Shown piece after piece: positions 41,192 to 50,554 of a stretch of DNA of 64,000 nt. This DNA is from Geodermatophilus bullaregiensis (GTDB taxonomy: Bacteria; Actinomycetota; Actinomycetes; Mycobacteriales; Geodermatophilaceae). The position numbers and the translations under genes were made by a program. The stretch covers positions 4,278,001 through 4,342,000 of the forward strand of contig NZ_JAFBCJ010000001.1 in the NCBI RefSeq assembly GCF_016907675.1, written 5' to 3'. Position 1 is the stretch's first letter. The number at the start of each line of letters is the position of its first letter. The notes below the pieces were generated by a model. That model saw only the letters and a program-made list of their open reading frames with translations, was not told the DNA's origin and did not search any database.

Positions 41192-41196
41192 GCCAC

Positions 41197-41233
41197 GCCG
41201 TAAGTGGCGCCGTTCTGTACATGTCCTTACGGC
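41197..41233 (+). terminator. Hairpin after hsdR
   Basis: GCCGTAAG (41197-41204) pairs with CTTACGGC (41226-41233) around a 21-base loop, five bases after the hsdR stop. It probably ends the RM transcription unit and separates it from the following helicase operon. There is no T run. Confidence 0.55.
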
Positions 41234-41386
41234 CGGTGACGGTCTGCGCCGGCGCGCTGGAGGCAACGGTTCGTCTCTGTGTCTGGTCCTGCAGCGAGGT
41301 TCCGGCATACGGGATTCAGCGACCAAGGAGCGCCTTCGGTTAGCTGAGAGGTATCCACTCTTCGGAATGACTCGCATCAGACAAGA

Positions 41387-44300
41387 GTGGTTTGGGTCGC
41401 CGCTTGTGATCTTCTGGTGGCAGTCAGCAACGGGGAGCGAAAGCACTTGTTCGGGTATACGGCGGCGCAGGTCAGGACGAGCTACGGGTATCACCCCGAA
41501 GCGCAGGATGCGGCGGAGCTCGCCGCCGTGGTCCCGGGCCTCGACGCCTTGTTCGTCGGGCCGCCACGGTTAGATCAGCGCGATCTCTTCGGGCAAGTCC
41601 GCCATCTCGGTCGGGCCGATGTTGAGCTCCCCGAAGGCGTCTACTGGTTCTCGGGGGGAGCGGAGACCAGGAGCTTGATCGTCTCTCGTGGAGCGCCGCC
41701 CGGGAACAGCCAGCACGTCCACGCAGATGCACTTCCCGATGACCACGCTCTGCGTGACGCGGAGGCGTGGTTGGACCACCTGTGGTCGCTCGGAACCGAT
41801 GTGCCTGCCCCGAAGTTCGGGGTCAACGACGACGTCATGGTGGTCAGTACCGGTCGAGACCATCCCGTACGGGGCCGCCGATTCAACGCTGGAAAGTGGA
41901 TTTACGACCTTCGTGTCGACGGACGTCAGGTCGCCTACGGCGAAGACATGCTCGCCGAGCTCCAATCCAGTGACACGGTGTTCGACTGGATCAAGCAGGC
42001 GCCGGACACTGCCCGCCGACTGAGCGCGACGCTGACTCGGGAAAAGCTAGCCGGGGCTTTCACGGATACCCTGTTCTCGTTCCGCGCGACACGAACCATC
42101 TTTCGCGCTTACCAGTTCCGCCCAGTCATCCGCATGCTGGAGTCGGGCAAGTCGCGCATCCTCATCGCGGATGAGGTCGGCCTCGGCAAGACGATCGAGG
42201 CTGGTCTCGTCTGGACGGAGCTGGAGGCGCGGAAGTCCGCCGACCGCGTCCTCGTCGTATGTCCCGCGTCATTGATCGCGAAGTGGCGACGTGAGATGGA
42301 GGACCGGTTCGGATTTCAGCTCGTCGAGCTCTCGGGTCCTGCGGCCACCGAGTTTGAGCAGCGGGCGCGGGAGAACCGGCTGCCTCGCCGGTTCGCTTAC
42401 GTCGTCAGCCTCGAGCGATTCCGCATGTGGCACGCGATGGAAGAGCTGGCGGATCTGGTCGGTCCCCTGAGCCTCGCTATCGTCGACGAGGCGCACAACA
42501 TGAGGAACGCCAGCACGGCGTCTCACCAAGCCGGTTCCCTCTTAAGCGAGTGGGCCGAGGCCCTCGTCCTGCTGACCGCGACCCCCATCAACTTGCGCAA
42601 CGAAGATCTATACAACCTGTTGGAGCTGCTCGCGCCAGGCGACTTCGGGGACGCGGGCTCTCTGGAGCTCCAGCTGGAGCCGAACGTCGTCCTCAACCGC
42701 GTGGGCAGCCTCCTCGCTGCCCCTGATGTTGCTGGCGTCGATCGCGTGCGCGTGCTGGACGAGATGCGGTCGCTGGCTATGGGACGCCCGCTGGTCAAGC
42801 GGGTCGAGTTCGCGTCATTGCGGGACATCGTCGGGCAGGAGAACCTCAGCGCTCGTGACATCGTGCAGGCACGGCGCTACCTCTCCGAGCTGAACGTCCT
42901 CTCCTCGGTCTTCACCCGCACGCGGCGGGTGGAGGTCGATGAGAAGAAGGCGGTGCGGAAGGCCATGGACACGCAAGTCGTATGGACGCCGGCCGAATCT
43001 CGGTTTTACGACGAGTACGTCACCTGGTGCCGGAATCGCGCGGCGGCCGCCGGTCAACCCGCCGGCTTCGCGATGCAGATGCCCTTGCGTCTGGCATCTG
43101 CTTGTTTGCCCGCCGCCCGGAACGCGGTGTTGCGGTGGAGCACCGAAGAGGTCGTCGCCGACGAGGACTCGACCAGCCTGCCATCGACGTCCAAACCCCC
43201 GATGCTCCGGCCGCACATCGAGCTCGTGCAAGCCTCCGAAGCGATCGACGGCGTCGACAGCAAGTTCGACGCCGTCGTCCCAAAGCTCTTGGAGGTCATC
43301 GACTCGGGTCGCCGGGCGTTACTTTTCACCTTCTCGCGTCCGACCCTCGCGTACCTCGAGAGGCGCCTCCGGGACCGGTGCCGAGTGGCTGTCCTCCACG
43401 GTGGCATCGACCGTGATCGCCGAAACCAGGTCATGGCTGACTTCCGTGATGGCCACTACGACCTCGTCCTCGCCAATAAGGTGGCCAGCGAGGGACTGGA
43501 CTTCGAGTTCTGCTCGGTGATCGTGAACTACGACCTGCCGTGGAACCCGATGGAGGTCGAACAGCGGATCGGGCGCATCGATCGAATCGGTCAGCCGGAG
43601 GAGCAGATCTCCATCCTCAACGTCTGGTGCCCGGCGGCTCTCGACGACCGCATCAAGCAACGGCTCCTCGCCAGAATCGGCGTCTTCGAAGGCAGCATTG
43701 GGGCCCTCGAGCCGATCGTGACCGACCACCTGAAGGCACTCCAGGACGTCGTGTTCGACTTTGATCTCAGCGACGCCCAACGAGCGGCCAAAGCGGACCA
43801 TGCACTGGCCGCCATCGAGGAACAGCGGAGCAGTCTCGAGGACCTCGCGACGGCGACACCGTTCCTGCTCGGGGCGTCCACTGACGACGTCGCGGGCCTG
43901 GAACGCGACCTCGTGGCCTCCGGGCGGTACGTCGGTGCTGCTGAGCTCCTGCACCTCCTCGAAGACTGGGCTTCCCTCTGCCAAGCGTCGCCGCCAGTGG
44001 TGATCGACGGAGGCACGGGTCTACGCCTCCGAGGAAACCGCGACATGGCCGACCGGCTGAATCGGCTGGTGGCCGAGGAACGACTGAGCCGCGACGAAGC
44101 CGGCCGTTACGAGCGCGCCCTGCGGAACGAGGAGGAGCTGCACCTCGTCCTGGATCAGGAGACCGCGCGGACAAGTCAGACGATGGACCTGCTCTCGGCA
44201 CGGCACCCGCTCGTTCTGGCAGCCGCCAACGTGCCCGAGCAACGTCAGGCCCGCTTCGCGGTCATGCGCGTGCCGGCCCGAGGGGAGCTGCAGCCCGGGA

Positions 44301-44803
44301 CCTTCGTCGTCCAGCTCGCGGTCGCGCGCTGGGAGGCGCCTCGTGCCGGCCAGGAGATCTGGGGGACGGCCGTGGGCATCGACGGTCGACTCGTCGGCGA
44401 GCAGTACGTCGATGTCCTCCTTGCCCGCCTGGCTACCGGGGAGCTGCAGGAGGGGACGCAGCCGGTGCCCGCAGCGCTCGACAAGTGTGTGGACGTTCTC
44501 CAAGGACTCATGGACGACCGGATGCTCCGCGAGAACGAGAAGCGGAGGAGCGCGATCGCCGCGCTCATCGAGTCTCGGAGGGTTCTCCTCGAAGACCAGC
44601 ACGAGCGGGCGCGCGCCTCGATCCGAGCCCGCCGGCGGACCGCCCTCGAGCGCGGCAAGACGCGTGGCGTGAAGCTCTTCGACAGCCAGCTGGCACGGCG
44701 AGAAGAGGCGCACCGCCAGACGCTCAACGACCTCGACAAGACCGGGGCCCCGGACGTGACGGTGTCCCCGCTGGCCATCTGCGTCGTCGAGGTGTGCGAG
44801 TGA
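41387..44803 (+). CDS. SNF2-family ATPase, RapA-like
   Basis: This 1138-residue superfamily 2 protein has Walker A ADEVGLGKTIEAG near residue 261, DEAH box VDEAHNMRNA near 367, LLTATPINLRNEDLYNLLEL, and a C-terminal helicase lobe with SEGLDFEFCSVIVNYDLPWN and EQRIGRIDRIGQ. GLGKTIEAGL with PWNPMEVEQRIGRIDR is the pattern of RapA/HepA-like SNF2 proteins, the branch that recycles RNA polymerase and also supplies defence helicases such as DrmD. The last 300 residues are a helical tail that I do not recognise. The GTG 41387 start lacks a good ribosome site. It overlaps the next gene by GTGA. Confidence 0.85.
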   Translation: MVWVAACDLLVAVSNGERKHLFGYTAAQVRTSYGYHPEAQDAAELAAVVPGLDALFVGPPRLDQRDLFGQVRHLGRADVELPEGVYWFSGGAETRSLIVSRGAPPGNSQHVHADALPDDHALRDAEAWLDHLWSLGTDVPAPKFGVNDDVMVVSTGRDHPVRGRRFNAGKWIYDLRVDGRQVAYGEDMLAELQSSDTVFDWIKQAPDTARRLSATLTREKLAGAFTDTLFSFRATRTIFRAYQFRPVIRMLESGKSRILIADEVGLGKTIEAGLVWTELEARKSADRVLVVCPASLIAKWRREMEDRFGFQLVELSGPAATEFEQRARENRLPRRFAYVVSLERFRMWHAMEELADLVGPLSLAIVDEAHNMRNASTASHQAGSLLSEWAEALVLLTATPINLRNEDLYNLLELLAPGDFGDAGSLELQLEPNVVLNRVGSLLAAPDVAGVDRVRVLDEMRSLAMGRPLVKRVEFASLRDIVGQENLSARDIVQARRYLSELNVLSSVFTRTRRVEVDEKKAVRKAMDTQVVWTPAESRFYDEYVTWCRNRAAAAGQPAGFAMQMPLRLASACLPAARNAVLRWSTEEVVADEDSTSLPSTSKPPMLRPHIELVQASEAIDGVDSKFDAVVPKLLEVIDSGRRALLFTFSRPTLAYLERRLRDRCRVAVLHGGIDRDRRNQVMADFRDGHYDLVLANKVASEGLDFEFCSVIVNYDLPWNPMEVEQRIGRIDRIGQPEEQISILNVWCPAALDDRIKQRLLARIGVFEGSIGALEPIVTDHLKALQDVVFDFDLSDAQRAAKADHALAAIEEQRSSLEDLATATPFLLGASTDDVAGLERDLVASGRYVGAAELLHLLEDWASLCQASPPVVIDGGTGLRLRGNRDMADRLNRLVAEERLSRDEAGRYERALRNEEELHLVLDQETARTSQTMDLLSARHPLVLAAANVPEQRQARFAVMRVPARGELQPGTFVVQLAVARWEAPRAGQEIWGTAVGIDGRLVGEQYVDVLLARLATGELQEGTQPVPAALDKCVDVLQGLMDDRMLRENEKRRSAIAALIESRRVLLEDQHERARASIRARRRTALERGKTRGVKLFDSQLARREEAHRQTLNDLDKTGAPDVTVSPLAICVVEVCE

Positions 44804-46821
44804 GCGCGCACGACCCAGCTGTCCTGGCTGACGAGCGGGCGCGCAACAAGCGCTACGTGCAGACCCTGACGGACAAGGCCGCCCGAGCGGTCAGGGTCGC
44901 GAAGCCTCGTGTGTCTGGACCCGTCAGGGGCCGCAAGGGTGTGGTGCAACTGGACCGCCCGGTGCCCCAGCCCTTCGTCGGACGGATGGGGCTGAGTGCG
45001 CCGGATCCGCTCCTGGGAACGGACAGCGTCTACGTCGGGCAGTGGTACGCCCGGGAACGAGACTTCGTGGTCATCAGTTGGGCGGCCCCGGCAGCCGACG
45101 CGTTCTACGGCCATGGCCCCGGTACCGACTTGATCGGCGAAGTGCAGATCACGCGGATCTTCACGCCTCGTGGCGATGACATTGTCGGGTACGACGACGA
45201 GCGGCGGGACAAGGGCGCAGGAGAGACAGCCTTCAACCGAGAAGCGGCGCTCGCGGTGCCGCGGCCGCCGGCGCGAGGTCAGTCGGTTAGTGCTCCGGCT
45301 GGGAGCTCTCGTCAAGACTCGGCGCCTCTGCCGCAACCGGTGAAGCCAAGCCACCAACCCCCGCAGCGCGCGACCGTCCCAGAACCGGCTGCCACTGGAG
45401 AGAATGCAGATGAGGGACGAAGCGGCACCCGCGTTCCCGATGCAGTGGCCTTGCGGCACAGGGAAGCGCTGCTCAGGACACTCGCTCAACCGCGACGGAC
45501 CGAGCTTCGCCAGGTCCTCGCAACCCTCCAGCCTCGTCAGCACGACCTCGTCAAGTGGGATGCGGGGGTGCCCCTCGTGGTGCAGGGGCACCCCGGTGCC
45601 GGGAAGACGATCGTCGCGGTTCACCGCGCGGCCTTCCTCGTGCACCCGGAGCGGGAGGGCGTTGCCATCCCGGGCAAGGTGCTGCTGCTGGGCCCCACGA
45701 ACTACTACGTGCGGCACACGTCGAAGGCGGTACGCGCACTCGTTCCCGACGGCGCTGTCATCGTGCGCAGTCTCCGCGACATCTTCAGAAGGATCGTCCC
45801 CGAGCTGAACGACGGGCTAGATCCCGAAAGCGGCCACTCTGCGACCTATCGGGATTTCGACTTTGAGCTCTGCACGTTGGTCGACGCTGTCGCGGATTCC
45901 CTACGCAGGCGCGGGCGGTTGGAGACGGCGAAGTCCAGGACAGAGGCGGGCAGGCTCATCTACGACCGGCTGAGTCACAACGTGCATCTCGCGCCGCCTG
46001 ACTGGCAGGCGTACCTGCGGTCCTTGCCGGACTGGGGCGTCGCCTTGCGCTCGGAGCGCCTGTCGCCTCTGATCGCGTACTGTGCGCTGGCCTCAGGGAT
46101 GCACCGGTTCGAGTCCCCGGGCCACGTGATCGTCGACGAAGCTCAAGACATGCGCCCGATCGAGTGGCGCATCCTGCGGTCGCTCGTCCGTGCTGATGCT
46201 GGCTGGACTCTCGTCGGTGACATGAACCAGCGCCGCTCGGACCACAGCAGCATGTCGTGGCAGCAGAGCCTCGAGTTCTTGGATCTTGCTGTGGACACGC
46301 ATATCGAGGACTACAAGAGCGTCTTCCGCTCGACGACAGCGATCCACAAGTTCGCTGGCCACCTGCTGCCACGACACGAGCGCCACGGCATGGCTGTGCA
46401 GGAAGAGGGCAGTCGCCCGGTCACGTGGAAGGTCCGATCCGCGGACATGCCGACGGCCGTTGTCACAGCGGCGTCCAAGCTGGCCAGGGACCACGCTGGC
46501 GGGACGACTGCTGTCATCGGCGTGGAGGCGATTCCGCTGCGGGCGGCATTCGCAGCGCGAGGGTGGCGGGCTCGTACCGCGGGCAGCGACGAGTACTCGG
46601 ACGGGCAGCTGACGGTGCGAGTGCTTTCAGCCGATGACGCGCGGGGTTTGGAGTTCGACGCCGTCCTCGTCGTTGAACCAGCTGATTTCCGCAAGAACCT
46701 GGGACGGCACGGGCTCCTGTACACGAGCCTCACTCGGGCCAATCGCTCGCTTGCGGTCGTGCATGCGAAAGCGCTGCCGGACGAGCTGCGGCGCGCTCCA
46801 GCTGACCGGCTCGACCGGTAG
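44800..46821 (+). CDS. HelD-like superfamily 1 helicase
   Basis: This 673-residue UvrD/Rep-fold ATPase has Walker A VQGHPGAGKTIVAVHR near residue 261, Walker B VIVDEAQDM near 445 and a final motif LLYTSLTRANRSLAVVHAK. The N-terminal part has VYVGQWYARERDFVVISWAA followed by PAADAFY, which resembles the HelD pattern (YIGR...DWRAP...FY). The segment from 157 to 210 is a Pro/Ser-rich linker. HelD removes stalled RNA polymerase from DNA in Gram-positive bacteria. The GTG 44800 start overlaps the SNF2 stop (GTGA), so the two ATPases are probably made in equal amounts and act together. Confidence 0.82.
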   Translation: MSAHDPAVLADERARNKRYVQTLTDKAARAVRVAKPRVSGPVRGRKGVVQLDRPVPQPFVGRMGLSAPDPLLGTDSVYVGQWYARERDFVVISWAAPAADAFYGHGPGTDLIGEVQITRIFTPRGDDIVGYDDERRDKGAGETAFNREAALAVPRPPARGQSVSAPAGSSRQDSAPLPQPVKPSHQPPQRATVPEPAATGENADEGRSGTRVPDAVALRHREALLRTLAQPRRTELRQVLATLQPRQHDLVKWDAGVPLVVQGHPGAGKTIVAVHRAAFLVHPEREGVAIPGKVLLLGPTNYYVRHTSKAVRALVPDGAVIVRSLRDIFRRIVPELNDGLDPESGHSATYRDFDFELCTLVDAVADSLRRRGRLETAKSRTEAGRLIYDRLSHNVHLAPPDWQAYLRSLPDWGVALRSERLSPLIAYCALASGMHRFESPGHVIVDEAQDMRPIEWRILRSLVRADAGWTLVGDMNQRRSDHSSMSWQQSLEFLDLAVDTHIEDYKSVFRSTTAIHKFAGHLLPRHERHGMAVQEEGSRPVTWKVRSADMPTAVVTAASKLARDHAGGTTAVIGVEAIPLRAAFAARGWRARTAGSDEYSDGQLTVRVLSADDARGLEFDAVLVVEPADFRKNLGRHGLLYTSLTRANRSLAVVHAKALPDELRRAPADRLDR

Positions 46822-46960
46822 TCGCAAACGACCGCCGGGTCCGACCACGCACGTGTGGCGGCCTACCGGGCCCTGTACCGGCGCGTGGCGGTTCCGCCGC
46901 GTCAGCACCCCGTGGCAGGCTGCGGCGGCGGTAAAGCATCTTGAGCGAAGGAGTTGTTGG

Positions 46961-48757
46961 TTGTCTGCGGTGCTCGTCTTCCTGCACGGAGTTGGCAACG
47001 GCGATCCGCAGGGGTCCTGGCTCAAGGAGCTCAACCGCGGCCTCGTCGAGGCGGGATACGACCCGCTGGAGAAGTCGCAGACGGTCGCGCCGCGGTACAG
47101 CGACCTGCTCGAGACCGATGGGATCCGTGCTTCGTTGCCGGCGCGCACGTACTTATCGAAGGACGAGGACGCTCGCCGGCGGGACTACGAACGCCGGCAA
47201 GCACGGGTGAGCAGGCTCATCGGGCACGACCCCGACGCCTGGACGGCTGGACTGGAGGCAGTCCCGGAAGTCGTCGTCGACGTGATGCAGAGGGCCGTCG
47301 TCGACTTGCAGCTCGGCCAGCTCGGCCAGGTCGACAGGTACATCGACAACGAAGGACTTCGGGGCGCGATCCTGCGCCGCGTTCTCGAGACGCTCCCGGC
47401 TGAGGGCGACATTGTGATCGTCGGGCACAGCCTGGGTTCCGTGGTGGCGATCGATCTCCTCGACCACTTGCCGCCCTCTCTACGAGTTCGGCGCCTAATC
47501 ACTCTGGGCAGCCCAGCTGGCTCGGCCTTCATTCACGAGAAGTGCGAGCGGCTCCTCAAGCGATTCCCGTACGGCATCGTCGACGACTGGGCGAACGTCT
47601 ACGGTCGTGGAGATCTGGTGACGGCGGGGCGCGGCCTCGCCGGCACGTTTCCCGCTGCCCAGGATTTCGTCGTGGCAGTTGGGCCGCGTCACTACGCCAA
47701 GGCGTACTTCGAGCACCCCTCCGTACGAACCCTCATCGGGGAGGCGATGCACGGTTCTCAGGAGACGGGTCTCGTGCCGGTCGAGCGCAGCGTCGAACTA
47801 CGTATCCCCGCGCCGGTCGAACAGGCGATCTTCTTCCTGGCCTTCGCGCACCACGTCCGACGCCTGATCGATGACCGCAAGACGGCTGAGCGCTACGGGC
47901 AAGCGCTTCAGCTGGTCCAGGAGGACATGGCGAACCGGCTCAAGCTGATGCTGGTCAACGAGGGGCGCCCGGTACCGCCGATCGTCGAGAGCCTCGGCAA
48001 CGGCACGCCCCCACGTTCGCGTCGGGACTGGAACCTGGACGAGGCGATCGATCCCCTGGTTCTGTGCGCGTTGTCGAACCTCGTCCAGCCGTACGACATC
48101 AATGCCGGCAAGGCACCCACTGCTGCACTGCGTGACATGGCGATCGAGATCGGCATCCAGCCGGAGAGCGGGACGACGATCGGCAAGGCGATTCAGGAAG
48201 TCAGGGGCGTGCTCGAAGACAGCTCCGGAGTTCCTTGGTCGCGGATCGCCTTCGGCCTCGGCGGCGTCGCGTTGCTGGTGGCGGGGCCGTTGGGCATCGC
48301 TTTGGCAGCGCCGGCCGGGTTAGCAGGGGCGGCGGCGATCACGAGCGCTCTCGCCACCTTCGGGCCTGGTGGGATGGTGGGCGGCATCGCGTTGCTGGGC
48401 GGGCTGGCCTCAACCGGAGCTGCGGTGGCCACGGGCGCGGCTGCAGTCGGCGGCGCCGGTGACGCGCCGCTCGAGCAGATCGTCGTCGACCTGACAGCCC
48501 GCATCTCCGCCGCCCGTGCCCGCCAGCTGCTGGATCTATCGGTCGACGCCATGCTCTGGTACCACGTCGTCGCCTTGGAGGCGGAGCTGGCTGCCGAGCT
48601 CAACCGACTGGAGCCTTTGAGTGACGGGAGCTCCCCACGGCTCAAAGACTTGCGCCGCAAGCGTGAGGTCGTCAGGCGCGCTCTCGCGTACATGACTACG
48701 AAGGGGATGCAGCCTCGACAACTGACAGAGGGCTCCGATGAGGAGCCGGCTGCCTGA
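46961..48757 (+). CDS. Lipase-like alpha/beta hydrolase with Gly/Ala-rich membrane segment
   Basis: This 598-residue protein starts at TTG 46961 with AAGGAG seven bases upstream. The N-terminal hydrolase fold opens SAVLVFLHGVGNGDPQGSWL (HG oxyanion motif), has nucleophile elbow IVIVGHSLGSVVA with Ser near residue 156, and a late His candidate in AVGPRHYAKAYF. Residues about 430-505 are a long Gly/Ala hydrophobic region (GLAGAAAITSALATFGPGGM and GGIALLGGLASTGAAVATGA) that could insert in a membrane. A charged helical tail follows. It recalls membrane-linked lipase effectors such as the TMCO4/DUF726 type, but I cannot place it in a family. Its place in a helicase operon suggests a defence effector. 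Confidence 0.7.
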   Translation: MSAVLVFLHGVGNGDPQGSWLKELNRGLVEAGYDPLEKSQTVAPRYSDLLETDGIRASLPARTYLSKDEDARRRDYERRQARVSRLIGHDPDAWTAGLEAVPEVVVDVMQRAVVDLQLGQLGQVDRYIDNEGLRGAILRRVLETLPAEGDIVIVGHSLGSVVAIDLLDHLPPSLRVRRLITLGSPAGSAFIHEKCERLLKRFPYGIVDDWANVYGRGDLVTAGRGLAGTFPAAQDFVVAVGPRHYAKAYFEHPSVRTLIGEAMHGSQETGLVPVERSVELRIPAPVEQAIFFLAFAHHVRRLIDDRKTAERYGQALQLVQEDMANRLKLMLVNEGRPVPPIVESLGNGTPPRSRRDWNLDEAIDPLVLCALSNLVQPYDINAGKAPTAALRDMAIEIGIQPESGTTIGKAIQEVRGVLEDSSGVPWSRIAFGLGGVALLVAGPLGIALAAPAGLAGAAAITSALATFGPGGMVGGIALLGGLASTGAAVATGAAAVGGAGDAPLEQIVVDLTARISAARARQLLDLSVDAMLWYHVVALEAELAAELNRLEPLSDGSSPRLKDLRRKREVVRRALAYMTTKGMQPRQLTEGSDEEPAA

Positions 48758-48982
48758 TGTTCGGACTCGTCTGGCTCCGCTTCTCCGCTGAGGTCCAGCG
48801 GCGCATACGCGGAATTGTCTGGACGGCGTTATGACGGGCGATCTTGCACGGATCCTCAACGCGCTCGACTGCCCCGACCGCGTTTAGGAGCTGAAGCCCA
48901 ATCTCCCTCAGCCAGCCTTCTGGGTGAACAAGGCGAGAATGCTCAAGCCTGGACAAGCACTCGTTAGGCTCGTCCAGTCCGT

Positions 48983-49022
48983 CAGGTCCACAGGTCCACA
49001 GGTGCACAGGTGCACAGGTGTA
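48983..49022 (+). repeat. Five tandem copies of an 8-bp unit
   Basis: Five adjacent copies of CAGGTSYA-type octamers occupy 48983-49022: CAGGTCCA twice, CAGGTGCA twice and CAGGTGTA once. Each contains an AGGT core resembling a ribosome site. They end 20 bases before the start of the next gene and could vary in copy number by slippage. The rest of the 285-base interval before the gene shows no convincing coding sequence. Confidence 0.85.
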
Positions 49023-49042
49023 CGGAAGGGGAACCGGTCGGC

Positions 49043-50554
49043 ATGGTGGTCGATACCGCATCCGATGGACTACTCGACGGGCCGTCGTGGAGCCGCCCGG
49101 GGCTCGACGTCGCGGCCGGCAGGTATCCGCTCTCCGTCGAGCGCCACGTGATGCGGATGGTCGATCACCTCGTACCGGGCGTCACTGCGGTGACTCCGCA
49201 CGGTCGCTACTACGCGCTGCACGGACTTATCGCCGCGGAGGCGGAAGTGCGGGATCTCACGGTGCCGGCTACTCAGGACCTGCTGCGCCGGGCCGAAGTC
49301 GTGATCGCGACCGCTTCTTTCGCTCACCACTCCCAGGAGGACATCGGCTGGCTCCCGCGGGCACACGGCGTCGACGCGCTCGCGCGCCGGCTGCAAGCCG
49401 GAGACGTGGAACTGGATGACGCCTCGCGTTACGGGGGCAGCGGGTACGTCCAGAGCGTGTGGGGCTTCTGGGGGCCGTACGCGGGATCGGAGACAACTCT
49501 CGGCATTCTGAGTCCCGGCCCGCGGCCAGCCCCCGGTCCCCGCCTTGACGTGGGGGCTGTTCGGCAGGGCCTGGGGGAAGTTCTCGAGCTGGCCGCTCAG
49601 GAGTCGCTGCACGTGGCCGACCTGACGGCAGTCGCCGAACGGCTCTGCGTGTGCCGTGGCGGGGACCAGCCGGACGGTCGCTGGTTGGCGGGGCTGATGT
49701 GTGCCGACGGCGGAGATCGGGAGCCGGACTCGCGGGCGGAGGCACGACGGCAGACCGTGCGGCTGCTGGCCCGCATCGTTAGCACGCATGCGGTCACTTC
49801 CTTCACCCGTGACGTGGGACAGGTGCTGGCCTTCGGTCCCTTCCTCACTGCGGATCCGGTGACCTCCGACGTGGAGACGGCGGCGGTGTGGCGCGGCGTG
49901 GTACTGCGCAACTACGCGGTCGGAGCATGGCGGCGGCTGTGGTCGTGGCTGGTCAGCCAGGTGGACGGATTCATGGCTGCCGAGGACCTGGCGGAACGCC
50001 TCGCCGCCGAGCTGCCCACTGGAACGGTGCAGGCGTTCCTCGACACGTTGCCGGCTACCCAGGATGGCGGCGGCTTTCCAGTTCCTGCCGAGGCGGCGCT
50101 GAGGGCGTCCGGTCACTCGGTCCCGCTTGCCGAACTGCGCGTGTTGGCGGCCAGCGCTCGGCGGGTCGACGAGCTGGAAGGCCGGGTTCGAGACGCCTTC
50201 CTCGGCCAGCGCGGAATCGAGCTGGGGCCGGAATGGGTCAGCCGGCGCCTGGATGAGGCAAAGCCGCAGCAGCTCCAGGACTTCGCGCGTCGCCTTACGT
50301 TCGACCTGCTCGCCCGGTCGCGGCGTGTCGCGCTGTCAAAGGCTCGCCGGCGCAGTGACGGTTCGATGTGGTTGCCCACCCGGCTGCACGAGCGCGGTGG
50401 GTTCCTGTTCCGAACCAGCCAGGAAGGGCGCGGGGACGTCGGGTTGCGCCTCGACCAGCTCGGCTCGGTCCTGGCCAGTGCGGGTGTCCTGCAGTTCGAC
50501 GACGAGGCGGCCCAGTGGGCCGTAACGGCGCCCGGGCAGGTGCTCGTTGGCTGA
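49043..50554 (+). CDS. Unrecognised protein encoded before the PLD protein
   Basis: This 503-residue soluble protein starts at ATG 49043 (GTG 49010 inside the tandem repeat is an alternative). The early segment MVDHLVPGVTAVTPHGRYYA with LHGLIAAEAEVR loosely recalls the PGxSxxxxRxRY opening of DUF6361 proteins, which also neighbour helicases and PLD proteins. I would not call it that family. The middle is helical, with Trp-rich AAVWRGVVLRNYAVGAWRRL. The C-terminal 120 residues (ARSRRVALSKARRRSDGSMW) end in a small beta-rich domain. The 3' end overlaps the PLD gene by eight bases, so the two are made together. Confidence 0.6.
   Translation: MVVDTASDGLLDGPSWSRPGLDVAAGRYPLSVERHVMRMVDHLVPGVTAVTPHGRYYALHGLIAAEAEVRDLTVPATQDLLRRAEVVIATASFAHHSQEDIGWLPRAHGVDALARRLQAGDVELDDASRYGGSGYVQSVWGFWGPYAGSETTLGILSPGPRPAPGPRLDVGAVRQGLGEVLELAAQESLHVADLTAVAERLCVCRGGDQPDGRWLAGLMCADGGDREPDSRAEARRQTVRLLARIVSTHAVTSFTRDVGQVLAFGPFLTADPVTSDVETAAVWRGVVLRNYAVGAWRRLWSWLVSQVDGFMAAEDLAERLAAELPTGTVQAFLDTLPATQDGGGFPVPAEAALRASGHSVPLAELRVLAASARRVDELEGRVRDAFLGQRGIELGPEWVSRRLDEAKPQQLQDFARRLTFDLLARSRRVALSKARRRSDGSMWLPTRLHERGGFLFRTSQEGRGDVGLRLDQLGSVLASAGVLQFDDEAAQWAVTAPGQVLVG

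Noticed and set aside
48832-48888. 18-codon frame (MTGDLARILNALDCPDRV) in the gap after the hydrolase gene
   Set aside because: It is too short, with no ribosome site and no recognisable homology; at most it is a gene remnant.
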